In this document: one piece after another, positions 1 through 8,082 of the stretch
Layout: the number at the start of each line of letters is the position of its first letter
How positions within the stretch are numbered: the first letter of the stretch is position 1
Source: Chitinophaga jiangningensis
GTDB taxonomy: Bacteria; Bacteroidota; Bacteroidia; Chitinophagales; Chitinophagaceae
Direction: 5' to 3'
DNA length: 64,000 bases
NCBI RefSeq assembly: GCF_900142605.1
Contig: NZ_FRBL01000001.1
Location: 992,001-1,056,000 of the forward strand
The notes under the pieces: generated by a model
What the model was told of the DNA's origin: nothing
Seen by the model: only the letters and a program-made list of their open reading frames with translations
The model's database searches: none
Translations under genes and position numbers: made by a program

Positions 1-906
1 GCTTATAAGCTCGCCGGGCAACAGGAGGTGGCTAACAGCCTGGTTGCTGGTCTTACCACGGATGTAAAAGCATATAATCAGCTGGGCGGCACTTTTGGCT
101 CCGACCTTCGTGATAAAGCCATGATTCTGGAAACAGAGGCGATACTGGGGCAAACAGCCAAAGCGAATGCACTTACAAGGGAAATAGCCAGTAAGTTGTC
201 GCAAAACGATAGCTGGTACAGCACACAAACTACAGCCTACTCACTGATTGCGATTGCTAAATTCACCGGCACCAACAAAGGTGGCAGCAAAATGAATTTC
301 AGCTATACGATCAATGGTAGCAAAGCTACTGTGAACAGCAACTCTGTAGTATCGCAGATACCGCTTACCGCCAACAGTGCCGGCAGCATTGCGATCAATA
401 ACAGCGGCAGTAATATGCTGTATGTGAGAGTAATTTCCCGCGGCCAGCCGGAATCTGGCAGCGAACCTGCTGCAGGCAACAATCCTGACATCCTGGATAT
501 GCAGGTTCACTATCTTACCCGTGAGGGGCATCCGATAGATCCAGCGAGTTTAAGGCAGGGAGAGGACTTTGTGGCCTCCGTGACAATACGTAATCCCGGC
601 AAACGTGGTTATTATGAGCAGATGGCGTTATCACAGATATTCCCGTCCGGTTGGGAAATTCTCAATACCCGCCTGATGGGCAACGACAGCACCAACAGAT
701 CTTCACCGGCTACGTATATGGATATACGTGACGACAGGGTGTATACTTATTTTAATGTAGAGGAAAACAGGTCGCGTACTTACAACGTGTTACTGAATGC
801 AGCTTACCTGGGCAGGTTCTATCTGCCGGCTACCAGCTGTGAAGCGATGTATGATAATACGATCAGCGCATTTACGCCTGGCAGGTGGGTGGAAGTGAAA
901 AAGTAG
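1..906 (+). CDS. Alpha-2-macroglobulin family protein, C-terminal part (cut by window edge)
   Basis: The reading frame is open from base 1 to the stop at 904-906, so only about the last 301 residues of a larger protein are present. The end of the chain (motif PATSCEAMYDN, then a closing TPGRWVEV) resembles the receptor-binding-like C-terminal domain of the large Bacteroidota alpha-2-macroglobulin lipoproteins. A bait-and-trap protease inhibitor role at the cell surface is known for that family. The thioester region, bait region and lipobox would lie upstream of the window and cannot be checked. The apparent ATG-like starts inside the frame are internal. Family call fairly sure; function inferred. 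Confidence 0.75.
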   Translation, partial: AYKLAGQQEVANSLVAGLTTDVKAYNQLGGTFGSDLRDKAMILETEAILGQTAKANALTREIASKLSQNDSWYSTQTTAYSLIAIAKFTGTNKGGSKMNFSYTINGSKATVNSNSVVSQIPLTANSAGSIAINNSGSNMLYVRVISRGQPESGSEPAAGNNPDILDMQVHYLTREGHPIDPASLRQGEDFVASVTIRNPGKRGYYEQMALSQIFPSGWEILNTRLMGNDSTNRSSPATYMDIRDDRVYTYFNVEENRSRTYNVLLNAAYLGRFYLPATSCEAMYDNTISAFTPGRWVEVKK

Positions 907-918
907 TGATCAGCTAAT

Positions 919-955
919 CCCACCTTCCGCGTGGGTAGACGCGCGCAGCGCGTCT
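919..955. repeat. Paired short hairpins after the A2M gene
   Basis: A 5-bp stem (919-923 with 931-935) is followed by an 8-bp stem, AGACGCGC-GCA-GCGCGTCT (937-955), with a 3-nt loop. It resembles the larger hairpin elements elsewhere in the window but has no third shared arm. Confidence 0.6.
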
Positions 956-965
956 CTACAAAAGT

Positions 966-999
966 AAAAGGGTGTTCCGAAATCGGAACACCCTTTTTA
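966..999. terminator. Bidirectional terminator between A2M and susD genes
   Basis: A 14-bp perfect stem (966-979 with 984-997), loop AAAT, has an A-run on the left and a T-run on the right. It can therefore stop transcripts from both convergent genes. Confidence 0.85.
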
Positions 1000-1018
1000 T
1001 ATCTGATCTTGTTAAAGC

Positions 1019-2560
1019 CTATTTCAGCAACCACATAACAACATTGTTATCATCATTGCCACCATACTGTGTTTGCAGCGCAGTGCTCAGATTTCCGGCG
1101 TTGTAATCCAGTTCTTTTTGTGGATACAGCCATCTCAAAGGCATTGCAGAAGCAGGAGTATTCAGGTTAGTCGCCGGATTGATGGTAAATGCCGGGTAAC
1201 CTGTACGTCTGTTTTCATACCATGCGGTGAAATCAGAGTTCTGGAAGAAACCTGCGATATACTTCTGCGTAATGATCTGCTTGATCTGATTCTCTGTAGA
1301 ACCTGTCAACGCTACCGTAGCAGGAAATGCATTGATATACGCATCGTCCATCACCATGCCATGTGCATAGGAAGCAGGTGTATATTTTACATAGAAGTTC
1401 ATGTGCGACTTGATACCATTTGCATAGTAGGTCTGCGCATCTGTACCGGCAATCCAGCCACGAACTGTAGCTTCTGCCAGGATAAACTGCAGGTCCCAGT
1501 AGTTCATCAGGCCAACTGGTTCAGCGTTATACAGCTGCTCGTAACGTTTATTTACACCACATGAATTGCCGGCGGTTTTTCTGGTTACGATCGTAGACAT
1601 TTCGTCGGCAGGATCGATACCCAGATAAGCGGTAAAATCGCTGGCTGACTTGCCTGCTTTAATTAAAGCTGGTGCAGGTTCCGCCATGTAAAACACGCGT
1701 CTGTCCTGTGAAGCGATCATTGGATCCATGAGGCTGTTGGACATTACCGGGTAATCCACAAAAGAGTTGATTTGCGCCGGGGTATTAGACCATGGGTAGG
1801 CATAACCGGCAGATGCGGTGTAAGTAACTGCAAAGTTATCATTGTAATCGCGCATCAGCGGACGTGCAGCCACAGCCTTGAACTTATTGACTACATCCAG
1901 ATCTGCGTCAGCGGTTTTCTTGTACAGGTTCATCAACACATGCAGCTGGAAGGTATTGGCTAACCTTCTCCACTTATCCACATTACCCTGGTAAATGAAA
2001 TCACCAGTAAAGTTCACACCTTTTGAAAACAGTGAATCTGCCTGATCCAGCTCTTTCAGGATACCGATGAATACTTCTTTCTGCGTATCGTATTTAGCTT
2101 TGATAACACCGGTAGACCCCTGAATAGCCTGAGAGTAAGGAATATCTCCCACCTGCATGGTGGTCAGGAAAAACTGCCATGCGCGGATGAAATGACCGAA
2201 GCCTTCAAACGTTGTTTTTAATTCAGGTGTACTTGCATTTTTGATCATAGGCTCTACATCACGCAGTACCAGCAAACGTGCAAAATCCACCCTTGTGAGC
2301 TTGTTATATTGGTTATCGCTCACCAACTCTGTCCAGCTGATATACTTCCCCAGAGAAAATGGCTGACGAAAACCTGTACCCTGGGAAATATCCTTAGAGG
2401 TAATGGAAGTCAGCATATTGGTAGCCAGCCATTCTGACGAAGCCTGGGAGGGCTTATCAGGATTGGTGTTGATATCATCAAACTTTTTAGTACAGCTACT
2501 AAGACCAAAACCAGTCACCAGTGCTGCAATAACAGATATTTTAGATATATGCTTAGTCAT
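1019..2560 (-). CDS. SusD/RagB-like nutrient-binding lipoprotein
   Basis: The 513-residue protein has a lipoprotein signal with the cysteine in GFGLSSC followed by TKKFDDINTNPDKP, typical of the SusD-like family. Such proteins are surface-exposed alpha-helical (TPR-like) lids that bind an oligosaccharide or other nutrient and pass it to the partner SusC channel. The gene follows the SusC gene by 14 bp, so the two are surely cotranscribed. The substrate cannot be read from the sequence; the downstream beta-glucosidase suggests a glucoside. Length and start (ATG just before a hydrophobic signal) fit the family. Confidence 0.93.
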   Translation of the reverse strand: MTKHISKISVIAALVTGFGLSSCTKKFDDINTNPDKPSQASSEWLATNMLTSITSKDISQGTGFRQPFSLGKYISWTELVSDNQYNKLTRVDFARLLVLRDVEPMIKNASTPELKTTFEGFGHFIRAWQFFLTTMQVGDIPYSQAIQGSTGVIKAKYDTQKEVFIGILKELDQADSLFSKGVNFTGDFIYQGNVDKWRRLANTFQLHVLMNLYKKTADADLDVVNKFKAVAARPLMRDYNDNFAVTYTASAGYAYPWSNTPAQINSFVDYPVMSNSLMDPMIASQDRRVFYMAEPAPALIKAGKSASDFTAYLGIDPADEMSTIVTRKTAGNSCGVNKRYEQLYNAEPVGLMNYWDLQFILAEATVRGWIAGTDAQTYYANGIKSHMNFYVKYTPASYAHGMVMDDAYINAFPATVALTGSTENQIKQIITQKYIAGFFQNSDFTAWYENRRTGYPAFTINPATNLNTPASAMPLRWLYPQKELDYNAGNLSTALQTQYGGNDDNNVVMWLLK

Positions 2561-2574
2561 GTTAGTATATAATT

Positions 2575-5500
2575 TTAGAATCCAACCTTAATGTTAACAC
2601 CCACCATACGTTGAGCAGGCGCGTTCATATCTTCGGAATCAACATCCGGATCGGAGTATTTGAATTTAGTGAACAGGAACAGGTTCTGACCAGTTACAGC
2701 TACAGAAGCGTTTTTGATACCGGATTTACCGAACCATGCCTGCGGGAACTTATAACCCAAGGATATCTCACGTACTTTCACAAAGCTCTTACTCATAACA
2801 CCTGTTTCGCTGGAGTTACCTAACCTGCGTGCATATGCCTGGTAGCTAACCGGCACATCATTCGGCGCATACTTACGGGTATCAGTTTTGATTTGACCGA
2901 AGTTGTCGTAGGTTACTTCACCGCTCACTATTTTCACCCCATTACCCACATAGTTTTTCAGACCGTTAACCACCTCATCATAACGCCACTGGTTATCAGT
3001 TTCAGGGTTAGAGCCGGTATCAAACATTTTAGCATAGATATAATCATACAATACACCACCAATACGGCCATCAATGGAGATACCGAGGTTCCAGTTACCG
3101 TATGTGAAGTTGTTGATAAAGCCGAATACAAAGTCAGGATCCGTATAACCAAACTGTTGTGTGTAAGGATTAAACTGTACCTGGCCACCCTGGTGAATCA
3201 GGTTACCCTGAGGATCTCTGAGCGCCTTACCTGTTCTTGCATACACATCATAACGGCCACCGGATTTAGTCCAGAGGTTTTTAGCAGAATATACAGGATC
3301 AATATCCACAAAGTATCTGTGCTGCGTAGAGAAGTTCACCATGGAATTCCACTGGAACTTACCCTGCTTCATTACAGTACCATCCAGCGTGATTTCCACA
3401 CCGCGACGAGCATAAGTTTCGTCGGTGTTGATCAGTGTAGTAGCATATCCGGAAGAAGGTGCGAGAGTTTGTTTGATCTGGTTGTTGTAATACAGCTTGG
3501 TAAAGTAAGCCACATCTACGTGCAGGCGTTTTTGGAAAAGGTAAGCAGCTGTACCAAACTCCCAGGTGCGGGTAGTAGTTGGCAACAGATTGCTTCCTGC
3601 CAGGTTATCCGGCGTAGTAGCACTGGTAGTACCCCAACTGTTGTTAATTGTATAAGCCAGGTTATTGGCATATACGTCCAGCGGAGTTTTGGTCATGGTC
3701 CAGGAGCCTCTCACTTTCCACATATCAATCCATTCCGGCATTTTGATAAACTCAGACATCAGTACGCTGGTAGCCACAGATGGATAGAAGTAAGACCTTG
3801 CATCAGCAGCCTGTGTGGAGCTCCAGTCGTTTCTTCCGGTTACATCAAGGAATACAGCACTGTTCCAGGAGAGGGTAGCTTTACCATACACTGAGTTGGT
3901 TTGACGTGCCCAGGTACCGTAAGTGTTGATGATACCATCCACGCCCGCAGTAGTAGAAGGCACCGCGTTAGCCAGAGAGTACCAGCCTGGCACTGCTAAA
4001 CCATTTCTGGTTTTTGCACCCTGCTCTCTTTGTTTATAATAGAAGAGAGATCCACCGCCCAACGCGTCGATATTCCATTTACCAATTTGTTTGTTGTAGG
4101 TCAGAATCAGGTCAGAGTTAATACTATTACCCCATGACTGGTTCTGGCCATAAAGACCTTTACCACTAAAGTCGAACGCAAAAGTATTACCGATGGTCAT
4201 ACCCCTGGTAGAATTAATCCCAGCAGGGTTTTGCACCACGTCTTCATTTTTATAATAGTCGTAACCGTTTCTGAACATCAGTTTCAGGTCTTTGGTAAAG
4301 TTGTAGTTCATTACCAGGCTGGCGTTCAGTTTATTCTGTTCCGTACTTCTTGTTTTTTCGTATGCAATCAAATAAGGGTTGTCATACCAGGCGTTGTACA
4401 GCCAGTTTTGCTGAACATTTGGTTTCACCCAATAGTCTTTATACTGACGAATATCGTAGTCCGGACCAGTCCACATCAGGATTTGGTAGATATAACCCTG
4501 TTGATCGTAAGCGCTGCCCCAGAGTTGTGGAGCGGTAGTACGGGTGTATCCCATGTGGCTTTCCAGGGTGAATTTATCACCTGCTTTCAGTTCGCCACTC
4601 ATCGTATAGTTAAGGATATTCAGTTTCTGATTTGGAAACTGGCCTTTGTTGTAGATGTGATTCAGACCTGCTCTGAAGAAACCATTTTGTCCACCTTTGG
4701 TAACGCTTACGCTGTTATTGGTGATCAAACCTGTTTCCATGAAATTTTTCAGGTTGTCTTTACCGCTGGATACCAGTGGCATTTCCTCATTCTGTTTGGT
4801 GATAGGATTCCACTGTACAGCAGTTTTACCGATGTCCAGTTTAGGGCCCCAAACGTAGTCGGTCGCAATTTTACCATCCAGACCATGGCCATAGGAAGTT
4901 TGCACTTCAGGAATAGCGAGGTAGCCGAGATTAAACATGGTATTGCTGTTCACATCGATAGTGAGGCGATCTTCCTTACCACGTTTGGTAGTGATCATCA
5001 CCGCACCGGCGGCGCCACGTGCACCATACAATGCTGCGGCAGTAGGGCCTTTCAGCATATTGATGCTTTCGATATCGTCAGTAGGGATATCACGCAGGGT
5101 CATATTACCATAAGGTACTCCATCGATCACCAGCAGCGGTGTTTCACCACGCATTTCGAGCTTGGGTGCACCGTTGAATTCTGTAGAGTTTTTAACAGTC
5201 AGACCGGAAACCTGACCAGTAAGGGAAGTACCGAGATCCACACCTTTCACCGTCTGCATATTGGAACCTTTTACAGACTGTACGGCGTAACCGAGTGCTT
5301 TTTCATCACGTTTAACACCGAGTGCGGTAACTACCACTTCTCCCAGCTGCTTGGTAGATTCAGCCAGTTGTACATCGATGGCGGTGCGACTGCCTACCAC
5401 TTCTTCTTTGGTGGTATAGCCAATAATAGAATAAGCCAGAACGGCGTTAGGACCTGAAACGGTGAGGGTGTAACTCCCGTCTTCTTTGGTCATGGTACCA

Positions 5501-5946
5501 TTGGAGGTACCTTTTTCAACTACCATTACGCTGAATAGGCGACCGTTGGCATCAGTAACGATACCGCTTACTTTCACCTTCTGGTTAGCGGGTGCGGTAG
5601 CCTGGAGATTGTCTTCATTTAATTTTTTGGCGGGGGCCTGGTATTCGCCAACGCGGTCCTTTTCTACGATAGTGTAGTAGTTAGGCTTTACGTAGAGAAA
5701 TACGAGGTCGTTAGGGTAGAGCACTCCTTTCAATACGTCTTCCAGCGACTTTCCGGCGAAGTTGGAAACATTGTAGGTGGTTGTCTTTTTCTTAACTACC
5801 TGCGGATCATAAACAAAATCTGCTTTGAACTCGCGGGTAATAGCTTTCAAGGCATCAATTACAGGGACAGCTTTCTGTGCATACACCTGGCTGGTTGCAG
5901 CCAGCAATAGTACGACAAGCAACCGCTTAAAATAGCGCAGCGTCAT
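2575..5946 (-). CDS. SusC/RagA-type TonB-dependent outer-membrane receptor with N-terminal STN domain
   Basis: The 1123-residue protein has a signal peptide (about 1-23), an STN signalling domain (about 25-98), a carboxypeptidase-D-like beta-sandwich (about 122-205), a plug domain (about 215-330; includes PLLVIDGVPYG and ALYGARGAAGAVMITTK) and a long beta-barrel ending in VGVNIKVGF. It imports substrate with the SusD lipoprotein, powered by TonB-ExbBD. The STN domain is the part that contacts a FecR-type anti-sigma factor, which matches the sigma/anti-sigma genes transcribed divergently beside it. Its promoter region carries a GGGGTAA-N17-ACTA motif (6001-6028, minus strand). Confidence 0.95.
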   Translation of the reverse strand: MTLRYFKRLLVVLLLAATSQVYAQKAVPVIDALKAITREFKADFVYDPQVVKKKTTTYNVSNFAGKSLEDVLKGVLYPNDLVFLYVKPNYYTIVEKDRVGEYQAPAKKLNEDNLQATAPANQKVKVSGIVTDANGRLFSVMVVEKGTSNGTMTKEDGSYTLTVSGPNAVLAYSIIGYTTKEEVVGSRTAIDVQLAESTKQLGEVVVTALGVKRDEKALGYAVQSVKGSNMQTVKGVDLGTSLTGQVSGLTVKNSTEFNGAPKLEMRGETPLLVIDGVPYGNMTLRDIPTDDIESINMLKGPTAAALYGARGAAGAVMITTKRGKEDRLTIDVNSNTMFNLGYLAIPEVQTSYGHGLDGKIATDYVWGPKLDIGKTAVQWNPITKQNEEMPLVSSGKDNLKNFMETGLITNNSVSVTKGGQNGFFRAGLNHIYNKGQFPNQKLNILNYTMSGELKAGDKFTLESHMGYTRTTAPQLWGSAYDQQGYIYQILMWTGPDYDIRQYKDYWVKPNVQQNWLYNAWYDNPYLIAYEKTRSTEQNKLNASLVMNYNFTKDLKLMFRNGYDYYKNEDVVQNPAGINSTRGMTIGNTFAFDFSGKGLYGQNQSWGNSINSDLILTYNKQIGKWNIDALGGGSLFYYKQREQGAKTRNGLAVPGWYSLANAVPSTTAGVDGIINTYGTWARQTNSVYGKATLSWNSAVFLDVTGRNDWSSTQAADARSYFYPSVATSVLMSEFIKMPEWIDMWKVRGSWTMTKTPLDVYANNLAYTINNSWGTTSATTPDNLAGSNLLPTTTRTWEFGTAAYLFQKRLHVDVAYFTKLYYNNQIKQTLAPSSGYATTLINTDETYARRGVEITLDGTVMKQGKFQWNSMVNFSTQHRYFVDIDPVYSAKNLWTKSGGRYDVYARTGKALRDPQGNLIHQGGQVQFNPYTQQFGYTDPDFVFGFINNFTYGNWNLGISIDGRIGGVLYDYIYAKMFDTGSNPETDNQWRYDEVVNGLKNYVGNGVKIVSGEVTYDNFGQIKTDTRKYAPNDVPVSYQAYARRLGNSSETGVMSKSFVKVREISLGYKFPQAWFGKSGIKNASVAVTGQNLFLFTKFKYSDPDVDSEDMNAPAQRMVGVNIKVGF

Positions 5947-6000
5947 AGTTGGCGAATTTTTTTTCGTTAGTTAAAGTGGAATTTGTTCCTTTTAAGGTGT

Positions 6001-6028
6001 TAGTGACAGGAACGTAAAAAATTACCCC
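6001..6028 (-). promoter_or_regulatory. Putative ECF-sigma promoter of susC (GGGGTAA-N17-ACTA)
   Basis: On the minus strand GGGGTAA (6028-6022) and ACTA (6004-6001) are separated by exactly 17 nt, about 55 nt before the susC start. The same two boxes with the same spacing precede the fecR-like gene and the SGNH/EEP gene. Seen directly; assignment to the local ECF sigma is inference. Confidence 0.7.
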
Positions 6029-6264
6029 ATGGTGGATTTAAATTTTTTTCGGGCCTGATGGGGCATTAAAAATGCCTATGGCCAAGCATAATACTAACAA
6101 TTTTATAACTTATTGACAATCATAACATTAAATTCTCTGTATCAATTTTTATTTTTCTCATATTCACTATGGCTACCATACATTAGTATTTCTGATAACA
6201 ATTACTTAACATAATAAGCTGGTTCTAAAGTCTCAAAAACTGGTATTATCGTTTCCTTTTTCGA

Positions 6265-6272
6265 TAATTTTG
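6265..6272 (+). promoter_or_regulatory. -7 box (TAATTTTG) of the ECF sigma gene
   Basis: It matches the Bacteroidota housekeeping -7 consensus TAnnTTTG and lies 33 nt before the ATG. No clear TTTG -33 box is seen. This suggests that the sigma gene is expressed from the primary sigma factor, not autoregulated. Confidence 0.5.
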
Positions 6273-6305
6273 TAGGACACAACTTTCCAATCTCTGACCT
6301 TAACA

Positions 6306-6848
6306 ATGGACAATCCGGTTTTTCAACATATAATGAATGGCGATATCGAAGCCTACTCCGGATTGTACAAAGAATATTACAAGCGGTTTTACAACTACGG
6401 CAGGAAGTTTACCAGTAACACACATCTAATAGAAGACAGCATTCAGGAGGTATTCCTGGATTTGTGGAACAGGCGTGAGAAACTATCGCATGTAGAATCA
6501 CCCAATTTTTATCTCTACTCTTCATTCCGGTACGTTCTCATTAAAAAAATCAGGCAGCACGATAAAATAATATTCAATCAGTCTGCAGAGGAAGAACATG
6601 AATTCTCTATCGAGCATGTCATTGTTAGCCATGAGCTCAACGAGGAAATGCAAGTTAAACTACAAAAAGCAATAAAAACACTGACGGGCCGCCAGCTGGA
6701 GGCGATCTTCCTCAAGTTTTATGAAAATCTTTCATACAAAGAAGTGGCATCCATTCTGAATATCTCGGTAAAAGCTACGTATAAGATTATGGCCAGGAGC
6801 TTGTTAGCGCTCAAAGAAAAGGTTATGTTCTTTATGTTATTATTCTAA
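6306..6848 (+). CDS. ECF (FecI-like) RNA polymerase sigma factor
   Basis: The 180-residue protein has the two sigma-70 regions of the Bacteroidota ECF family: region 2 (about 15-80, with DSIQEVFLDLW) and region 4 (about 115-170, with LTGRQLEAIFLKFYENLSY and a helix-turn-helix VASILNISVKATYKIMARS). It directs polymerase to target promoters when released by its anti-sigma factor. The FecR-like gene follows 83 bp downstream and the STN-containing SusC is divergent, the usual trans-envelope signalling trio. The likely target boxes are the three GGGGTAA-N17-ACTA sites in this locus. No such box precedes the sigma gene itself. Confidence 0.92.
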   Translation: MDNPVFQHIMNGDIEAYSGLYKEYYKRFYNYGRKFTSNTHLIEDSIQEVFLDLWNRREKLSHVESPNFYLYSSFRYVLIKKIRQHDKIIFNQSAEEEHEFSIEHVIVSHELNEEMQVKLQKAIKTLTGRQLEAIFLKFYENLSYKEVASILNISVKATYKIMARSLLALKEKVMFFMLLF

Positions 6849-6892
6849 TATTTGCTGTTTATACAATTTGAAGAAAATTTATAAAATAGTTT

Positions 6893-6920
6893 GGGGTAAA
6901 AATAGCAGCACCGGATACTA
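6893..6920 (+). promoter_or_regulatory. Putative ECF-sigma promoter of the anti-sigma gene (GGGGTAA-N17-ACTA)
   Basis: GGGGTAA at 6893-6899 and ACTA at 6917-6920 are separated by exactly 17 nt. ACTA lies only 11 nt before the ATG at 6932, so the transcript would be almost leaderless. Confidence 0.7.
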
Positions 6921-6931
6921 TATTAAATAGA

Positions 6932-8005
6932 ATGAAAAAAGAATCCATCGCACATAAATATATTCACTATAAGGAAAGCGATTTTCTTACGGATTCCTAT
7001 TTCCAGGAATGGGTGTATACACCAACAGCGGACTCCGAACACTTCTGGCAGGAAGTGATCCACGCCGTTCCCCAGCAAAAGGAAGCCATAGAAAATGCCC
7101 GCAGATACTTAAAGAGCATCACGTTTGCTACCCATACTCCCTCTGATGAGGAAGTAGAAGCCTCCTGGCAGCAACACTTTCAGGCAATACAGGCTACGCT
7201 GTCGCAGCCTGCACCGGCCGCCAAAGTACGTTTCATCTCACGCCGTACCCTGTTCAGAGTAGCCGCGGTAGTGGCAGGCCTGGTACTGATTACAGGCACT
7301 TACCTGTTTATTTACAACAACAACGAACAGCTGATTGCCAGCACCGGTTACGGAGAAATGCGCAAGGTAACCCTGCCCGATGGCTCCCAGGTGGACCTAA
7401 ACGCCAATTCTAAAATCACCTACCGCAAAAACTGGCAGCAGGGAAACGACAGGGAAGTATGGCTGGAAGGAGAAGCACTGTTCAATGTCAGTCATATTAA
7501 TAAAGATACTAATCATATAAAGGCCGGTGAAAAGTTCCTGGTACATACCAAAGACCTCACCGTTTCCGTACTTGGCACCGTGTTCGACATTCGCCAGCGC
7601 CGCCGGAAAACCGAAGTAGTACTGCAAAGCGGCAAGATCAAACTCCACTTTAGCAGCGGTAAAGAACCGGACATCATCATGGAACCCGGCCAACTGGTAG
7701 CCTATAACGATATAGAAAAAAAACTCATCACCTCCGGCACCTCTCCTGAAAAATTCTCCGCCTGGAAAGAGCAAAAACTTATCCTGCAAGACCCGAAAGT
7801 GAACGATATCCTCCTCTACCTGGAAGATAACTTTGGTAAGAAAATCATCATGGAGAATAAAGCCCTGAGCAACAGAACCGTAAACGGACCCATCCTGATA
7901 TCGTCACTGGACGACGCACTCTTCGTGCTTTCCACCGTGCTGAATACAGAAATTATTAAGCGCGATACCAACACTATCGTGCTGCGCGACCGCCAAACCA
8001 GATAA
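6932..8005 (+). CDS. FecR-family anti-sigma factor
   Basis: The 357-residue inner-membrane protein has a cytoplasmic N-terminal part (about 1-103), one transmembrane helix (about 107-126, RVAAVVAGLVLITGTYLFIY), a periplasmic FecR domain (about 138-240, with RKVTLPDGSQVDLNANS and EGEALFNV) and a C-terminal DUF4974-type domain (about 278-350). It holds the ECF sigma inactive and receives the signal from the STN domain of SusC. It has its own copy of the ECF box immediately upstream, so the sigma factor probably raises the level of its own inhibitor. Bacteroidota FecR architecture; confident family call. Confidence 0.93.
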   Translation: MKKESIAHKYIHYKESDFLTDSYFQEWVYTPTADSEHFWQEVIHAVPQQKEAIENARRYLKSITFATHTPSDEEVEASWQQHFQAIQATLSQPAPAAKVRFISRRTLFRVAAVVAGLVLITGTYLFIYNNNEQLIASTGYGEMRKVTLPDGSQVDLNANSKITYRKNWQQGNDREVWLEGEALFNVSHINKDTNHIKAGEKFLVHTKDLTVSVLGTVFDIRQRRRKTEVVLQSGKIKLHFSSGKEPDIIMEPGQLVAYNDIEKKLITSGTSPEKFSAWKEQKLILQDPKVNDILLYLEDNFGKKIIMENKALSNRTVNGPILISSLDDALFVLSTVLNTEIIKRDTNTIVLRDRQTR

Positions 8006-8022
8006 ATTTTTTATGCCCCTAT

Positions 8023-8050
8023 GGGGTAAGATGGTAGCTTTGTAACACTA
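8023..8050 (+). promoter_or_regulatory. Putative ECF-sigma promoter of the SGNH/EEP gene (GGGGTAA-N17-ACTA)
   Basis: GGGGTAA at 8023-8029 and ACTA at 8047-8050 have the same 17-nt spacing as the two sister sites. A TAGCTTTG (8035-8042), which would match a housekeeping -7 box, lies inside the spacer. Dual use is possible. Confidence 0.7.
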
Positions 8051-8082
8051 TACATCAAAGTGAAGCTATTAATCGACGTTCC

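Larger units (their letters stand above)
5947..6305. other. Divergent intergenic region between susC and the ECF sigma gene
   Basis: This 359-bp AT-rich gap holds the likely sigma-dependent promoter of susC near its left end and a -7 box for the sigma gene near its right end. I see no ORF, RNA gene or strong hairpin in the middle part (about 6060-6240). Confidence 0.6.

Noticed and set aside
4127..4133. GGGGTAA (minus strand) inside the susC coding region
   Set aside because: No ACTA at 17 nt, and it lies in coding sequence; treated as chance.
4231..5457. Long plus-strand open frame (about 408 codons) inside susC
   Set aside because: It is antisense to a clearly coding TonB receptor gene, and its translation has no recognisable domain. 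Other long frames opposite susC, bglX, pepO and the POT/OPT genes were dropped for the same reason.
8035..8042. TAGCTTTG as the main promoter of the SGNH/EEP gene
   Set aside because: It matches the housekeeping -7 box, but has no -33 box and lies inside the spacer of the GGGGTAA-N17-ACTA motif that is repeated elsewhere, so the ECF reading is preferred.
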